From: GCA-002727615 sp964442655
Lineage (GTDB): Bacteria; Pseudomonadota; Alphaproteobacteria; TMED109
Assembly (NCBI GenBank): GCA_964442655.1
Contig: CAYTZM010000003.1
Span: forward strand, 1 to 64,000
Direction: 5' to 3'
Length of the DNA stretch: 64,000 nt
In this document: piece after piece, positions 45,370-54,801 of the stretch
Numbering within the stretch: position 1 is the first letter of the stretch
How the letters are laid out: the number at the start of each line of letters is the position of its first letter
Notes under the pieces: model-generated
What the model saw: the letters and a program-made list of their open reading frames with translations, nothing else
Databases searched by the model: none
Told to the model about the DNA's origin: nothing
Program-made: the position numbers and the translations under genes

Positions 45370-46107
45370 ATGTTTAATCTAAAAAATAAGACAGCATTAG
45401 TTACAGGTGCTTCTGGAGGAATAGGAGCTGAAATTTCAAGGTCGCTTTTTAATCAGGGAGTTAAAGTTTGTATTACTGGTACTAATGCAGAAAAATTAGA
45501 AAATTTAAATAAAACAGAAGGTAATATATATTCATCTTTAGTGTGTGATATTTCTGATAGATCTTCTCTAGCTATTTTAGTTAAAGAGGCAGAAAAAAAA
45601 TTAGGACATATTGATATACTAGTTAACAATGCCGGTATAAATAAGGATCAGCTTGCCGTTAGAATGCAAGATGATGATTGGGATAAGGTGATTGAGACTA
45701 ATCTTTTTGCGTCATTCTTTTTATCTAAGTTGGTGGTTAAAGGTATGATGAAAAGAAAGTTTGGTAGAATTATTCAAATTACTTCTGTAGTAGGGCATAC
45801 TGGCAATCCAGGTCAGGTAAATTATGTAACTTCGAAGGCAGGTTTAATAGGTATGTCTAAGGCTCTTGCAATGGAAGTTGCGAGTAGAAATATTACAATT
45901 AATTGTGTTGCTCCTGGTTTTATAGATACTCCTATGACTAATGTATTAAGTGAAGAACAAAAAGTTAATTTAGAAAATAAAATTCCTTCAAAAAAATTAG
46001 GCATACCTATGGATGTAGCCGCTGCCGTAGTGTATTTAGCATCAGACGAAGCTTCATATGTTAATGGTACAACTCTTCATGTTAATGGAGGGTTAGCCAT
46101 GATTTAA
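45370..46107 (+). CDS. fabG: 3-oxoacyl-ACP reductase
   Basis: NADPH-dependent SDR of 245 residues. TGASGGIGAEI binds cofactor; NNAGINKDQLAVRM; catalytic Ser in ITSVVGHTG and the Y-x3-K in YVTSKAGLIG are intact. The C-terminal LASDEASYVNGTTLHVNGGLAMI is the family hallmark. The second step of the elongation cycle. Confidence 0.97.
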   Translation: MFNLKNKTALVTGASGGIGAEISRSLFNQGVKVCITGTNAEKLENLNKTEGNIYSSLVCDISDRSSLAILVKEAEKKLGHIDILVNNAGINKDQLAVRMQDDDWDKVIETNLFASFFLSKLVVKGMMKRKFGRIIQITSVVGHTGNPGQVNYVTSKAGLIGMSKALAMEVASRNITINCVAPGFIDTPMTNVLSEEQKVNLENKIPSKKLGIPMDVAAAVVYLASDEASYVNGTTLHVNGGLAMI

Positions 46108-46227
46108 TTAAAAAATATTAGGTATATAGGTTTAGTAAGTATATTGTTAAAAAAATACTTGAATATGTAGGAATAATTTGTGAAAACATATTTAAATATT
46201 TAATTATTAAAGAAGGATTAAAAATAT

Positions 46228-46464
46228 ATGAGTGATATTTCCGATAGAGTTAAAAATATAGTTGTAGAACATCTTGGTGTTGAAAAGGAAAAAGTGACTG
46301 AGAATTCAAGTTTTATTGATGATCTTGGTGCAGACAGTTTAGATACAGTTGAATTAGTAATGGCATTTGAGGAAGAGTTTAGTATTGAGATAGCAGATGA
46401 TGCTGCAGAGACAATAACTACAGTAAAAGATGCTATTGATTTTATTGAGAAACAAAATTCTTGA
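46228..46464 (+). CDS. acpP: Acyl carrier protein
   Basis: 78-residue acidic carrier; the phosphopantetheine serine is in DDLGADSLDTVELVMAFE. GAAGGATT precedes the ATG. The 120-base gap from fabG to acpP is the longest in this cluster and could hold an extra promoter, consistent with the high ACP demand, though no clear one is visible. Confidence 0.98.
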   Translation: MSDISDRVKNIVVEHLGVEKEKVTENSSFIDDLGADSLDTVELVMAFEEEFSIEIADDAAETITTVKDAIDFIEKQNS

Positions 46465-46489
46465 TAAAAATAATTAAAGGATAATAGTT

Positions 46490-47752
46490 ATGAAAAGGGT
46501 AGTTGTAACTGGTCTTGGATTAGTTACTCCTTTAGCAGGAAATGTTAATACATCATGGAAAAGGCTCATAGGTTCAGAGTCTGGAATAGAAAAAATATAT
46601 GGATTTGAAACAGAAGATCTGCCTGCAAAAATAGCAGGGCATGTTCCAGATGCAGAATCTAAAGAAGGGTTTGATCCAAATAGATGTTTAGAAATTAAAG
46701 AACAAAGAAAAGTTGATAGATTTATTTTATTTGCAATAGATGCAGCGGATCAGGCAATTAAAGACAGTGGTTGGGAAGTAAAAAATGATGCTGATTCTGT
46801 TCGTGCAGGTGTTCTTGTAGGCTCAGGAATTGGAGGTCTTTCTTCAATAGAAACTGCTACATTAGTTTTAAAGGAGAAAGGCCCTCGCAGAATGAGTCCA
46901 TTTTTTATTCCTTCATGTTTAATAAATTTGGCCTCAGGGCAGATATCGATAAAGTACAATTTTAAAGGACCTAATTTATCAGTTGTATCAGCGTGTTCTA
47001 CAGGTGCACATGCTATAGGTGATGCTGCAAGGCTTATTAAAGCGGGAGAGGCAGATATAATGGTGGCAGGTGGTTCTGAAGCTGCGATAACTAGATTAGG
47101 AATAGCAGGTTTTGCTGCAGCTAGAGCATTATCAACAAATTATAATGATGAACCAACTAAGGCCTCTCGTCCATGGGATGAAGGAAGAGATGGTTTTGTT
47201 ATGGGAGAAGGAGCCGGTTGTGTAATTTTAGAAGAGTATGAACATGCTAAAAACAGAGGTGCAAAAATATATGCTGAAATACTTGGGTATGGACTTTCAG
47301 CTGACGCATATCATATAACAGCGCCATCATCTGATGGAGATGGAGGTTTTAGAGCAATGCAAGCTGCACTAAATAATGGTGGTATAGATATAGAAGATAT
47401 TAATTATATTAATGCACATGGTACTTCAACCCCTTTAGGTGACGAAATTGAATTAGGTGCTATAAAAAAGTTGTTTAAGGATAATATTAATAAAATGTTT
47501 GTGAGTTCTACTAAATCATCTGTTGGTCATATGTTAGGTGCTGCCGGTGCTGTGGAAGCAATTTTTTCGATTTTAAGTGTTGTTAATAATATAGTTCCTC
47601 CTACTTTAAATTTAGAAAAACCGTGTGAAGGTTCAAAAGGAATTGATTTAGTTCCAATTACTGCTAAGGAAGCAAAAATAAATATGGCTTTATCTAATTC
47701 ATTTGGATTTGGTGGTACTAATGCTTCATTAATAGTAGGCAATGTTATATAG
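46490..47752 (+). CDS. fabF: 3-oxoacyl-ACP synthase II
   Basis: Condensing enzyme, 420 residues. Cys-His-His triad visible in VVSACSTGAHAIGD, NAHGTSTPLGD and SSVGHMLGAAGA. The N-terminal RVVVTGLGLVTPLAG is typical. The start follows acpP by 25 bases with AAAGGATAA. mltG follows within a few bases. Confidence 0.97.
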   Translation: MKRVVVTGLGLVTPLAGNVNTSWKRLIGSESGIEKIYGFETEDLPAKIAGHVPDAESKEGFDPNRCLEIKEQRKVDRFILFAIDAADQAIKDSGWEVKNDADSVRAGVLVGSGIGGLSSIETATLVLKEKGPRRMSPFFIPSCLINLASGQISIKYNFKGPNLSVVSACSTGAHAIGDAARLIKAGEADIMVAGGSEAAITRLGIAGFAAARALSTNYNDEPTKASRPWDEGRDGFVMGEGAGCVILEEYEHAKNRGAKIYAEILGYGLSADAYHITAPSSDGDGGFRAMQAALNNGGIDIEDINYINAHGTSTPLGDEIELGAIKKLFKDNINKMFVSSTKSSVGHMLGAAGAVEAIFSILSVVNNIVPPTLNLEKPCEGSKGIDLVPITAKEAKINMALSNSFGFGGTNASLIVGNVI

Positions 47753-47760
47753 GTAGTATT

Positions 47761-48759
47761 ATTTTTTTTAGTAAAAATTTAATTCTTAGAAGAATTAAAC
47801 ATTTTTATTTATATGTATCCATATTCATTATAATTCTTTTTTTAAGTTTAGGTGTAATTTGTAAAATTTCTTATATAAAAAATGATATAGAAACAGATAT
47901 AATGGTTAACATTCCTAATCATTCTTCTATATATGAAATATCGTTAATTTTATATGAAAATAATATTATTAAAAATAAATATGTATTTATAGCTTATACA
48001 ATATTATTAAAAAAGTCTGATAAGCTTAAAGCAGGTGAGTATAATTTTAAATCAGGTTTAAATAATAAAATTGTTGTTAATAAATTATTTAAGAATGATG
48101 TATTCTTATACAAACTTACAATTCCAGAATGTTTTTCTAATAAACAGATTTATAAAAAAATTGATAATAATATTTTTATATTGGATGAATTAAAAAAAGA
48201 TTATATAGAAGGGGATTTTTTTCCAGATACTTATTTTTATTCTAGAGATACTAAGAGGTCAGAGATGCTTGAAATAATGAATGTTAGAGCAAAAAATATA
48301 ATGCAGAGAGCTTTTTCTGAATTAAAAAATAAGAGTAAAATAAATTTGAGTAATAAGGAATTATTAATAATGGCCTCATTGGTAGAAGCAGAAGCTAAAA
48401 TTAAAGAAGAAAAGAAAAAAATTGCTTCCGTTTTTTTTAATAGGATTAAATTAGGAATGAAATTACAATCAGATCCAACAATTATATATGGTATTAATAA
48501 ATCTGTTTATATAAATAGAAAAATTACCAAACAAGATATTTTATTAGATCATCCTTGGAATACTTATAAAATTAATGGGCTTCCTCCTACACCTATATGT
48601 AATGTAGGATATGATTCAATAAAAGCAGTATTAGAACCTGAAGATACAAATAATTTGTATTTTGTTGCAGATGGTAAAGGTGGACATTTTTTTTCTGAAA
48701 ATTATGATAAACATCAAAATTATGTAAAAATTTTGAAAAATAATAATAAAATAGATTAG
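47761..48759 (+). CDS. mltG: Endolytic murein transglycosylase MltG, apparently starting at ATT
   Basis: Inner-membrane lytic transglycosylase that cuts nascent glycan strands. The catalytic Glu is in MASLVEAEAKIKEE; FFNRIKLGMKLQSDPTIIYG, the NTYKINGLPPTPICN segment and the terminal YFVADGKGGHFF are diagnostic. The first ATG in frame (47902) would drop the membrane anchor and has no Shine-Dalgarno. The frame is open upstream and encodes basic NLILRRIKHF followed by a transmembrane helix (VSIFIIILFLSLGVIC) but has no ATG, GTG or TTG. I place the start at ATT 47761 (or ATT 47758), with AGG upstream. That gives 332 residues, near the E. coli length of 340. Confidence 0.85.
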   Translation: MFFSKNLILRRIKHFYLYVSIFIIILFLSLGVICKISYIKNDIETDIMVNIPNHSSIYEISLILYENNIIKNKYVFIAYTILLKKSDKLKAGEYNFKSGLNNKIVVNKLFKNDVFLYKLTIPECFSNKQIYKKIDNNIFILDELKKDYIEGDFFPDTYFYSRDTKRSEMLEIMNVRAKNIMQRAFSELKNKSKINLSNKELLIMASLVEAEAKIKEEKKKIASVFFNRIKLGMKLQSDPTIIYGINKSVYINRKITKQDILLDHPWNTYKINGLPPTPICNVGYDSIKAVLEPEDTNNLYFVADGKGGHFFSENYDKHQNYVKILKNNNKID

Positions 48760-48794
48760 TATAGTGCATATTTAATTAACAAAAAAGTATAGTA

Positions 48795-49430
48795 ATGAAA
48801 TTTATAAAAAAAAACAAAGGTTTAATGTTAGTTTTATCTTCGCCATCTGGGGCAGGAAAAAGCTCTATATGTAAAGCTTTATTATCTTTGGATAATAATC
48901 TTACTTTGTCTATTTCTACTACAACTAGAAAAAAAAGACCTAATGAGAAGGAAGGTAATGATTATAATTTTGTTACCGAAAAAAGGTTTATAAAATTACT
49001 AAAACAAAAATATTTTTTAGAGCATGCTAAAGTTTTTGAAAATTATTATGGAACTGAAAGACTTTTGGTAGAAAAAACAATTAGTAAAGGAAAAGATATT
49101 CTATTTGATATAGATTGGCAAGGAGCACAACAGTTAAGGGCAGAAATGAGGGAAGATGTGGTATCTGTATTTATTTTGCCTCCTAGTAAAGATGAATTAG
49201 AGAAACGTTTAAGAAATAGAGGTCAAGATTCAATTTCTGTAGTAAAAAAAAGGATGAGTAAGGCTTCATCAGAGATAACTCATTGGGCTGAATATGATTA
49301 TGTAGTTATTAATTATGATTTAGATAAAAGTGTAACTAGTGTGTTGGATATTTTAAAAGCAGAAAGAATGAAGAGAATTAGGCAAATAGGTCTTGCTGAA
49401 TTCACTCGTTCTATTGGTGTTGAGAATTAG
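48795..49430 (+). CDS. gmk: Guanylate kinase
   Basis: Phosphorylates GMP to GDP. P-loop SSPSGAGKSSIC; GMP-binding STTTRKKRPNEKEGNDY; FDIDWQGAQQLR; lid RLRNRGQDS. 211 residues. It follows mltG by 35 bases and ends with a 20-base overlap with the convergent rsmA. Confidence 0.97.
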   Translation: MKFIKKNKGLMLVLSSPSGAGKSSICKALLSLDNNLTLSISTTTRKKRPNEKEGNDYNFVTEKRFIKLLKQKYFLEHAKVFENYYGTERLLVEKTISKGKDILFDIDWQGAQQLRAEMREDVVSVFILPPSKDELEKRLRNRGQDSISVVKKRMSKASSEITHWAEYDYVVINYDLDKSVTSVLDILKAERMKRIRQIGLAEFTRSIGVEN

Positions 49431-50277
49431 ATATTTCAATTGCTAGCTTTTCGTATTTTTCAATTGGTATTTCTTCAGCTCTTATACTAGGATCGATGCC
49501 TATTTTCTGACATAAAAAATCAGGTTCACCAAAATATTTAAGTTTGGATCTTATTTTTTTTCTTTTCTGATTAAATAATACTCTTGTAATTTCTTCTAAA
49601 ATTTCAATTTTAAATAGAATTTTTTTATTTGGTTTAGGAGTAAATGTAATTATTGCAGAACTTATTTTTGGTTGTGGTGTAAAAGCTTTAGAAGAAATAT
49701 TCATTATTATTTTTGCATTAGTTAATAAACCAATTATTACTGATATCCTTCCATATTTTTTACTACCAGGTTTAGCAATAATTCTTTCTGCAAATTCTTT
49801 TTGAAACATTAAAGTCATTTGCTTGATTTCGTTAGGCATAGGTATCCAGTTTAAAAGTAGTTTTGTTCCTATAGAATAAGGTAAATTAGCAATAATAAAA
49901 GCTTTAGAAATTTTATGTTTATTTATAATATCACTTAATTTTATTTTAAGGGCATCATCGTTTAATAAAATAAGTTTTTTATTAGATATATTTTTGAGGC
50001 TATCAAGAGCTTTAATAAATCTTTGATCTTTTTCTATAGCTATTACTCTTTTAGCATCGTTATATAATAAAGACCTAGTTAACCCTCCTGGCCCTGGTCC
50101 TATTTCAATTATGTCTATATTTTTAAGATTTCCTGCGGATTTAGCTATTTTATTAGTTAAATTCAGATCTAAAAGAAAATTTTGGCCTAATTTTTTATTG
50201 GCACTTAAATTATGTTTTTTTATTATGCTTGAAATACTTGAGAGCTTTTTAATCTTTTCTTGAAAGCTATTAGACAT
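49411..50277 (-). CDS. rsmA: 16S rRNA (adenine1518/1519-N6)-dimethyltransferase
   Basis: KsgA, 288 residues. N-terminal KKLGQNFLLDLNL, SAM motif DIIEIGPGPGGLTRSLL, and catalytic NLPYSIGTKLLL are diagnostic, as are FQKEFAERI and AFTPQPKISSAI. It lies 3 bases after surA; pdxA, normally between them, is absent. Confidence 0.96.
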   Translation of the reverse strand: MSNSFQEKIKKLSSISSIIKKHNLSANKKLGQNFLLDLNLTNKIAKSAGNLKNIDIIEIGPGPGGLTRSLLYNDAKRVIAIEKDQRFIKALDSLKNISNKKLILLNDDALKIKLSDIINKHKISKAFIIANLPYSIGTKLLLNWIPMPNEIKQMTLMFQKEFAERIIAKPGSKKYGRISVIIGLLTNAKIIMNISSKAFTPQPKISSAIITFTPKPNKKILFKIEILEEITRVLFNQKRKKIRSKLKYFGEPDFLCQKIGIDPSIRAEEIPIEKYEKLAIEISNSQHQ

Positions 50278-50280
50278 TTA

Positions 50281-51543
50281 TTATATCCTGACATCGATTA
50301 GTGCTTTTCTATTAAGATCTAATAGGTATCTGTTTTGAAGTGTTCTTGAAGATTTATTATAAATTTTTCTTTTTACTAGTTCTTTTAGTGCAAATTCTTG
50401 GTCTAATTCTTTATTTTTACCACAAATCATTATAATATATATTCCATCATCTGCTATAATTGGCTTGCTGGCTTCGTATATATTTAAATTCTTTATATTT
50501 TCAACAAATAAATTTGGCAAATTTGCTATAAGTGTTCTTCCTATAATTCTTCCTTTTTTATTTCCTAATTCTTTTCCCATATTTTCTATTTTTTCGCAGG
50601 ATGAAATATTTTGAGTTTCTATTTTTATTTTGGTTAAAACTTCATTTATTTTATTCATATTTATGGGTAGATTATAACTTATGAATCCTATATTTGTGAT
50701 AGATTGAGATAAGTCTGGAATAGAGTTAATTCTTTTGCCTTCTAAACGATAAATAGATATTCCAGAGTTTGTTATAATAGGGTTAGTGATCTCATTTTTA
50801 TTTATTTTATTTAAATTTGTTAAAAGCTCATTGCTTAGTTCTCCACTAATTATCCAATTATTACTTTGTATAAATTTGGCGCTACCGTTAGTATTCATTT
50901 GATTTGCTAATTTATCAAAATTATTATTTTCTAAAATTTGATTTCTTAATTTCTCTGCTATTTCTAGTATTTCTTTTTTTGATGATATTTGGTTATATTG
51001 TAATAATATTTCAGATAATTTAAATTCTGTTTTGCCTTCATTTATTAATAGGTTTTTATATTCATTTTCAATTTCGTCATCACTTATAACTATTTTAGGT
51101 GTTATAATTTTTGAAAGTAATTTTTTATTAATTAAATTAGCCTTTAATCTTTTTTTTAAAGCACCTTTTGGTACTCCATTTTTGTACAGTGAATTAATAA
51201 GTTCTCCTTCTTTAAGGTTATTGTTTCTTTCAATAAATTTTATATTATTTAATATTTCTTCTTCATTTATTCGTATATTAAATTTTTGAGCTTCTTGTTC
51301 TTGAAGTTTTTCATTTATTAGTGATTGAAGTATTTGTCCTGAAAGACTTTGTCTAGTTGTTGAATTGTTAGGTAAATTTGAAGAAACTATAGTTAATTGT
51401 AAGCGACCATATAAATCTGTTTCTGTAATAGGTTCATCATTTACGATAGCAACTATTTTGATAAGTTGTATTTCTTCTGAGATAGATATTTTAATATCGA
51501 TTATAAAAAAAAATATTAATATAACTAAGAATTTCAGTATCAA
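50281..51543 (-). CDS. surA: SurA-type periplasmic peptidyl-prolyl isomerase chaperone
   Basis: Chaperone for outer-membrane proteins. Signal peptide (about 1-22), SurA N-terminal domain (KIVAIVNDEPITETDLYGRLQ through about 150), one recognisable parvulin domain (about 170-270, FKLSEILLQYNQ to ISIYRLEGKR) and a weaker second one toward residue 400. The start is TTG at 51543 with GGAG upstream. 420 residues. Operon position after lptD supports the assignment. Confidence 0.9.
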   Translation of the reverse strand: MILKFLVILIFFFIIDIKISISEEIQLIKIVAIVNDEPITETDLYGRLQLTIVSSNLPNNSTTRQSLSGQILQSLINEKLQEQEAQKFNIRINEEEILNNIKFIERNNNLKEGELINSLYKNGVPKGALKKRLKANLINKKLLSKIITPKIVISDDEIENEYKNLLINEGKTEFKLSEILLQYNQISSKKEILEIAEKLRNQILENNNFDKLANQMNTNGSAKFIQSNNWIISGELSNELLTNLNKINKNEITNPIITNSGISIYRLEGKRINSIPDLSQSITNIGFISYNLPINMNKINEVLTKIKIETQNISSCEKIENMGKELGNKKGRIIGRTLIANLPNLFVENIKNLNIYEASKPIIADDGIYIIMICGKNKELDQEFALKELVKRKIYNKSSRTLQNRYLLDLNRKALIDVRI

Positions 51544-51560
51544 TTAAATCTCCATTTTTT

Positions 51561-53711
51561 TTAGAAACCAATTAAGTTAAAATTTAAAGAATATTCTGTA
51601 GTGTTAGGTATATCAACTAAATTTTCGTGTTTTCTTTGAGCAGTCAAACTAATTATTATACATTCATTTTTGTATGTTAATGAACTGTTACTATATATTG
51701 CATCACCAAAGTCTGAATCTCTTAGATCTCTTCTTTGTGAGATGCTAGTGTTCCATTCATTTGAAATTTTCCAATTTAAACCTACATGAAGTTGTTCAGA
51801 TATAAGGTTTTGAGAAGGAACAGGGTCGTCTTTTATCATAGTATAACTCATGAATGCGGATATAGGATTGGCAGAAACATTCATAGTTAACGAATCTCTT
51901 TGAGAAATCCATGATTTTTTTCTAAATTTATATGATAGATTAATAATATTATTATAGTCATAGAGAATATTACCTACAATGTTTGAAAGTTTTTTATTTA
52001 ATCCTGTTCCTTGTATTTTTTCTTTCTGAGGATTTAAAGGGTTATACGATCTCCCAATTAAGGTATTTATTCTTCCATATTTTTTAAAGATTAATTCTGT
52101 TTTAAGTCCAAAGTTAACTCTGCTACCTTCTTCTATCTTATCTTGTCCGGCAAACCTATTAGAAGAAAACAAATTGGCGTCACTTATTTCTAGATCCATA
52201 CTGTCTAAATTATGAATAGTATCTGGATTTCCTCCTTTGGGCATAAAAATTGTTTGAATTATTGGTTCTATAAATAGAATTTTATTACTTATGTGTCCTT
52301 GCATTGGAAGCTTCCAAAGTAAGTTTATTTTTGGAATAGCACGCATAACTTTGTGTGTCCCTTTTTTTCCCACAGTTTTTGAATTATCTGTTTTTTTATT
52401 TCTATAGAAATCACCACGTAATGAAAAATTAGTATTCAAAATATGTCCAGAATCAAATATATTATTCTTTTGCCATAGATTTTCTATAGAAAGCTTTTGC
52501 ATGTTTGATGCATTTGCTTTAGCAATTATGGCACTATGCAATTTTATTTTTCTATTAATTCCATTTTTATATCTTTTATTCCAAATCATTTCTGCTTGTG
52601 GAAATATTAAGGGAACATGTCTATTGCTGCTAAAAGCATCTAAAGGTTGAAAATAATATGTTTCAATATCAGTATAGATGTTGTTGTATCTTCCAGATAT
52701 ATAGGCTTTTTGAGAAAGATTTTTTTCTGCCAGATTTTTAATTCTATATCTTCCTATGTATGAAAAATCACTTGCTCTTATAGCATTTGCACCAACTACC
52801 CAATTTTTATTAATTCTTTCTGCTGTTTTTATTTCTAGATGACCTCTTATTTTGTTACTCTCTTTTCCATCTATATTTGTGTGACTACCTCTAGTGATGC
52901 TTCCGTTAATAAACGTAGATCCTTTTGCTCTTAGTTTTCTATAATTTGTTTCTAAAATAGGACCTTCATTACTCGTCATAGTAGGGCTCATAGTAAGATC
53001 TGAGTGTTTTGAAAGAGCAAAGTAATAAGGTTGAGTGTAAGATAATCCAAAAGTTGTATTAGAATTAAATTTAGGACTTAGTAATCCTGACCTCTTTTTT
53101 ATAGTTGGATCAGCATGGCTAATATAAGGAATATAAATAATAGGTATACCATATACATCTAAAAGAACGTTTTCATAAGCTATAATGCCATCTTCAATGT
53201 TTCTTTCAGATTTTAAAGCTCTTAATTGCCATATAGGGCTTTCTTTTTTATTGTCTTCACAAGGCTCACATCTAGTAAAAGTAACTTTTTTTAATTTATC
53301 ACCTGTGTATGAATCTCTAATTATTACACTTGCAGATAGTCTAGATCCATCACTTAATAAAGATGAAAAATTCTTTATCACTCCTTTTTTAAGATCTCCT
53401 TGTAGCTCCATTTGGTTAGAAAAATATATATTATCATCTTTATCCGTTAAGCTTACATTGCCTACAGCTAAAATTTTATCATTAGTAATGTCATAAGTTA
53501 TTTTGTCAGCTCTTAATATGTCAGATCCATTTATTATTTCTACATCTCCTATAGCAGATATTAACGAAATTTTGTCATGATGTTCTATAGAATTGGCACT
53601 TAAGAAACTATTTTTGTTCTGAAAATTTTCTGATTGAGATAAATTAGGAAATATAATTATTAAGAAAAGAATTATATTTATATAAATTAAATTTTTCAAT
53701 ATATTATCCAT
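51561..53711 (-). CDS. lptD: LPS-assembly protein LptD
   Basis: Outer-membrane beta-barrel that inserts lipopolysaccharide. Signal sequence (about 1-27), OstA/LptA-like beta-jellyroll (about 40-150; LRADKITYDITNDKILAVGNV), a cysteine pair in FTRCEPCEDN, then YIPYISHADPTIKKRSGLLSP and a long barrel ending in Phe. A lone C-terminal Cys (KNECII) could take part in the inter-domain disulfide. 716 residues. It overlaps lptG by 8 bases. Its presence shows the cell makes LPS. Confidence 0.95.
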   Translation of the reverse strand: MDNILKNLIYINIILFLIIIFPNLSQSENFQNKNSFLSANSIEHHDKISLISAIGDVEIINGSDILRADKITYDITNDKILAVGNVSLTDKDDNIYFSNQMELQGDLKKGVIKNFSSLLSDGSRLSASVIIRDSYTGDKLKKVTFTRCEPCEDNKKESPIWQLRALKSERNIEDGIIAYENVLLDVYGIPIIYIPYISHADPTIKKRSGLLSPKFNSNTTFGLSYTQPYYFALSKHSDLTMSPTMTSNEGPILETNYRKLRAKGSTFINGSITRGSHTNIDGKESNKIRGHLEIKTAERINKNWVVGANAIRASDFSYIGRYRIKNLAEKNLSQKAYISGRYNNIYTDIETYYFQPLDAFSSNRHVPLIFPQAEMIWNKRYKNGINRKIKLHSAIIAKANASNMQKLSIENLWQKNNIFDSGHILNTNFSLRGDFYRNKKTDNSKTVGKKGTHKVMRAIPKINLLWKLPMQGHISNKILFIEPIIQTIFMPKGGNPDTIHNLDSMDLEISDANLFSSNRFAGQDKIEEGSRVNFGLKTELIFKKYGRINTLIGRSYNPLNPQKEKIQGTGLNKKLSNIVGNILYDYNNIINLSYKFRKKSWISQRDSLTMNVSANPISAFMSYTMIKDDPVPSQNLISEQLHVGLNWKISNEWNTSISQRRDLRDSDFGDAIYSNSSLTYKNECIIISLTAQRKHENLVDIPNTTEYSLNFNLIGF

Positions 53712-54801
53712 CTTCTAAGTATAAAATTATAGATGTAGAAAGTATTATAGGTGCTAGGTTTGGAATCCAAGCAGAAATAAAAGGGGATGAGTTTGATCCT
53801 TGCCCTAAAGCAGCTATAACATCATTAAGAAAGAAAATTATAAAAGCAACTATGGTAGCAACAAATAATCTTTTTCCTATTCCATGTCTTCCTAAAGGTT
53901 TTATAGCAAAAATAGTTCCCATTAATGACATTCCCACTAATAAAAATGGTGTAGCAAGCATAGAATACCAATATATCTTATGTTTCCTTGAACTAAAACC
54001 TGATTTTTCAATAATTTCTATAAATCTTAACATTGACCAAAACGAAACCGTTTCTGGAGGTGCAAAACTTTCTTTAATTTGTGAGTTTGTAAAATTAGTA
54101 GGTATTTGAAGCTCAACAAATTTTGTAGTAACTAAGTTATTATTAGTCTTGATTCCATTTCTAACTTTCCAATATCCTGTTTGTAATTGTGTACTATTAC
54201 CATCAATTCTTTCATAAAACTCATAATTGTTATTAAAACGGAATATAATGACATTTTTTAATTCTATGTTGTTGGGGTCAATACTGTCCGCATGAATTAT
54301 AGCAGTATTGTTATTATCTTTTTGATAAAGCCAAAAGCCACCATTTGAAATTTGTAAACTGTTATTATTTTTATTTATATATTTATTTTCTAATTGAATT
54401 AATTTTTTTTGAGTTACTGAAGTTATAGGACTAAATATAGTGATGCTAATGAGCCCTATTATGAATGCAAGAATTATATGTGGTAAACAACAATACCATA
54501 TATTTAAGCCTGATGATCTAGCTATAATTAGTTCTGAGTTATAAGAAAGTCGTAATAATGAAATAATGCTTCCAAAAAATATTGCATAAGGCAACAAATT
54601 TTGAATTCTGAAAGGCATTTTTAGTAGGGTCATTTTTAAGCTAAATATAAGTGAATTATTATATATGTGTGAAGTTAATTTTTCATATTCTATTAATTCA
54701 CTAAGGCAAACAATAAAACTTAAAATAAATAAAGATAAAAAATAATATAGGAGTGCATGTCTTGAAAAATAAAGCATTAATGGGGATAATATATAATTCA
54801 A
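53704..54801 (-). CDS. lptG: LPS export ABC transporter permease LptG
   Basis: YjgP/YjgQ-family permease, 365 residues, with six transmembrane segments in two groups of three around a periplasmic beta-jellyroll (about 130-265). FRIQNLLPYAIFFGSIISLLRL and MSLMGTIFAIKPLGRHG are characteristic. The start is a TTG overlapping the lptF stop as TTGA. It works with LptF, LptB and LptC; the latter two are not in the window. Confidence 0.93.
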   Translation of the reverse strand: MNYILSPLMLYFSRHALLYYFLSLFILSFIVCLSELIEYEKLTSHIYNNSLIFSLKMTLLKMPFRIQNLLPYAIFFGSIISLLRLSYNSELIIARSSGLNIWYCCLPHIILAFIIGLISITIFSPITSVTQKKLIQLENKYINKNNNSLQISNGGFWLYQKDNNNTAIIHADSIDPNNIELKNVIIFRFNNNYEFYERIDGNSTQLQTGYWKVRNGIKTNNNLVTTKFVELQIPTNFTNSQIKESFAPPETVSFWSMLRFIEIIEKSGFSSRKHKIYWYSMLATPFLLVGMSLMGTIFAIKPLGRHGIGKRLFVATIVAFIIFFLNDVIAALGQGSNSSPFISAWIPNLAPIILSTSIILYLEDG

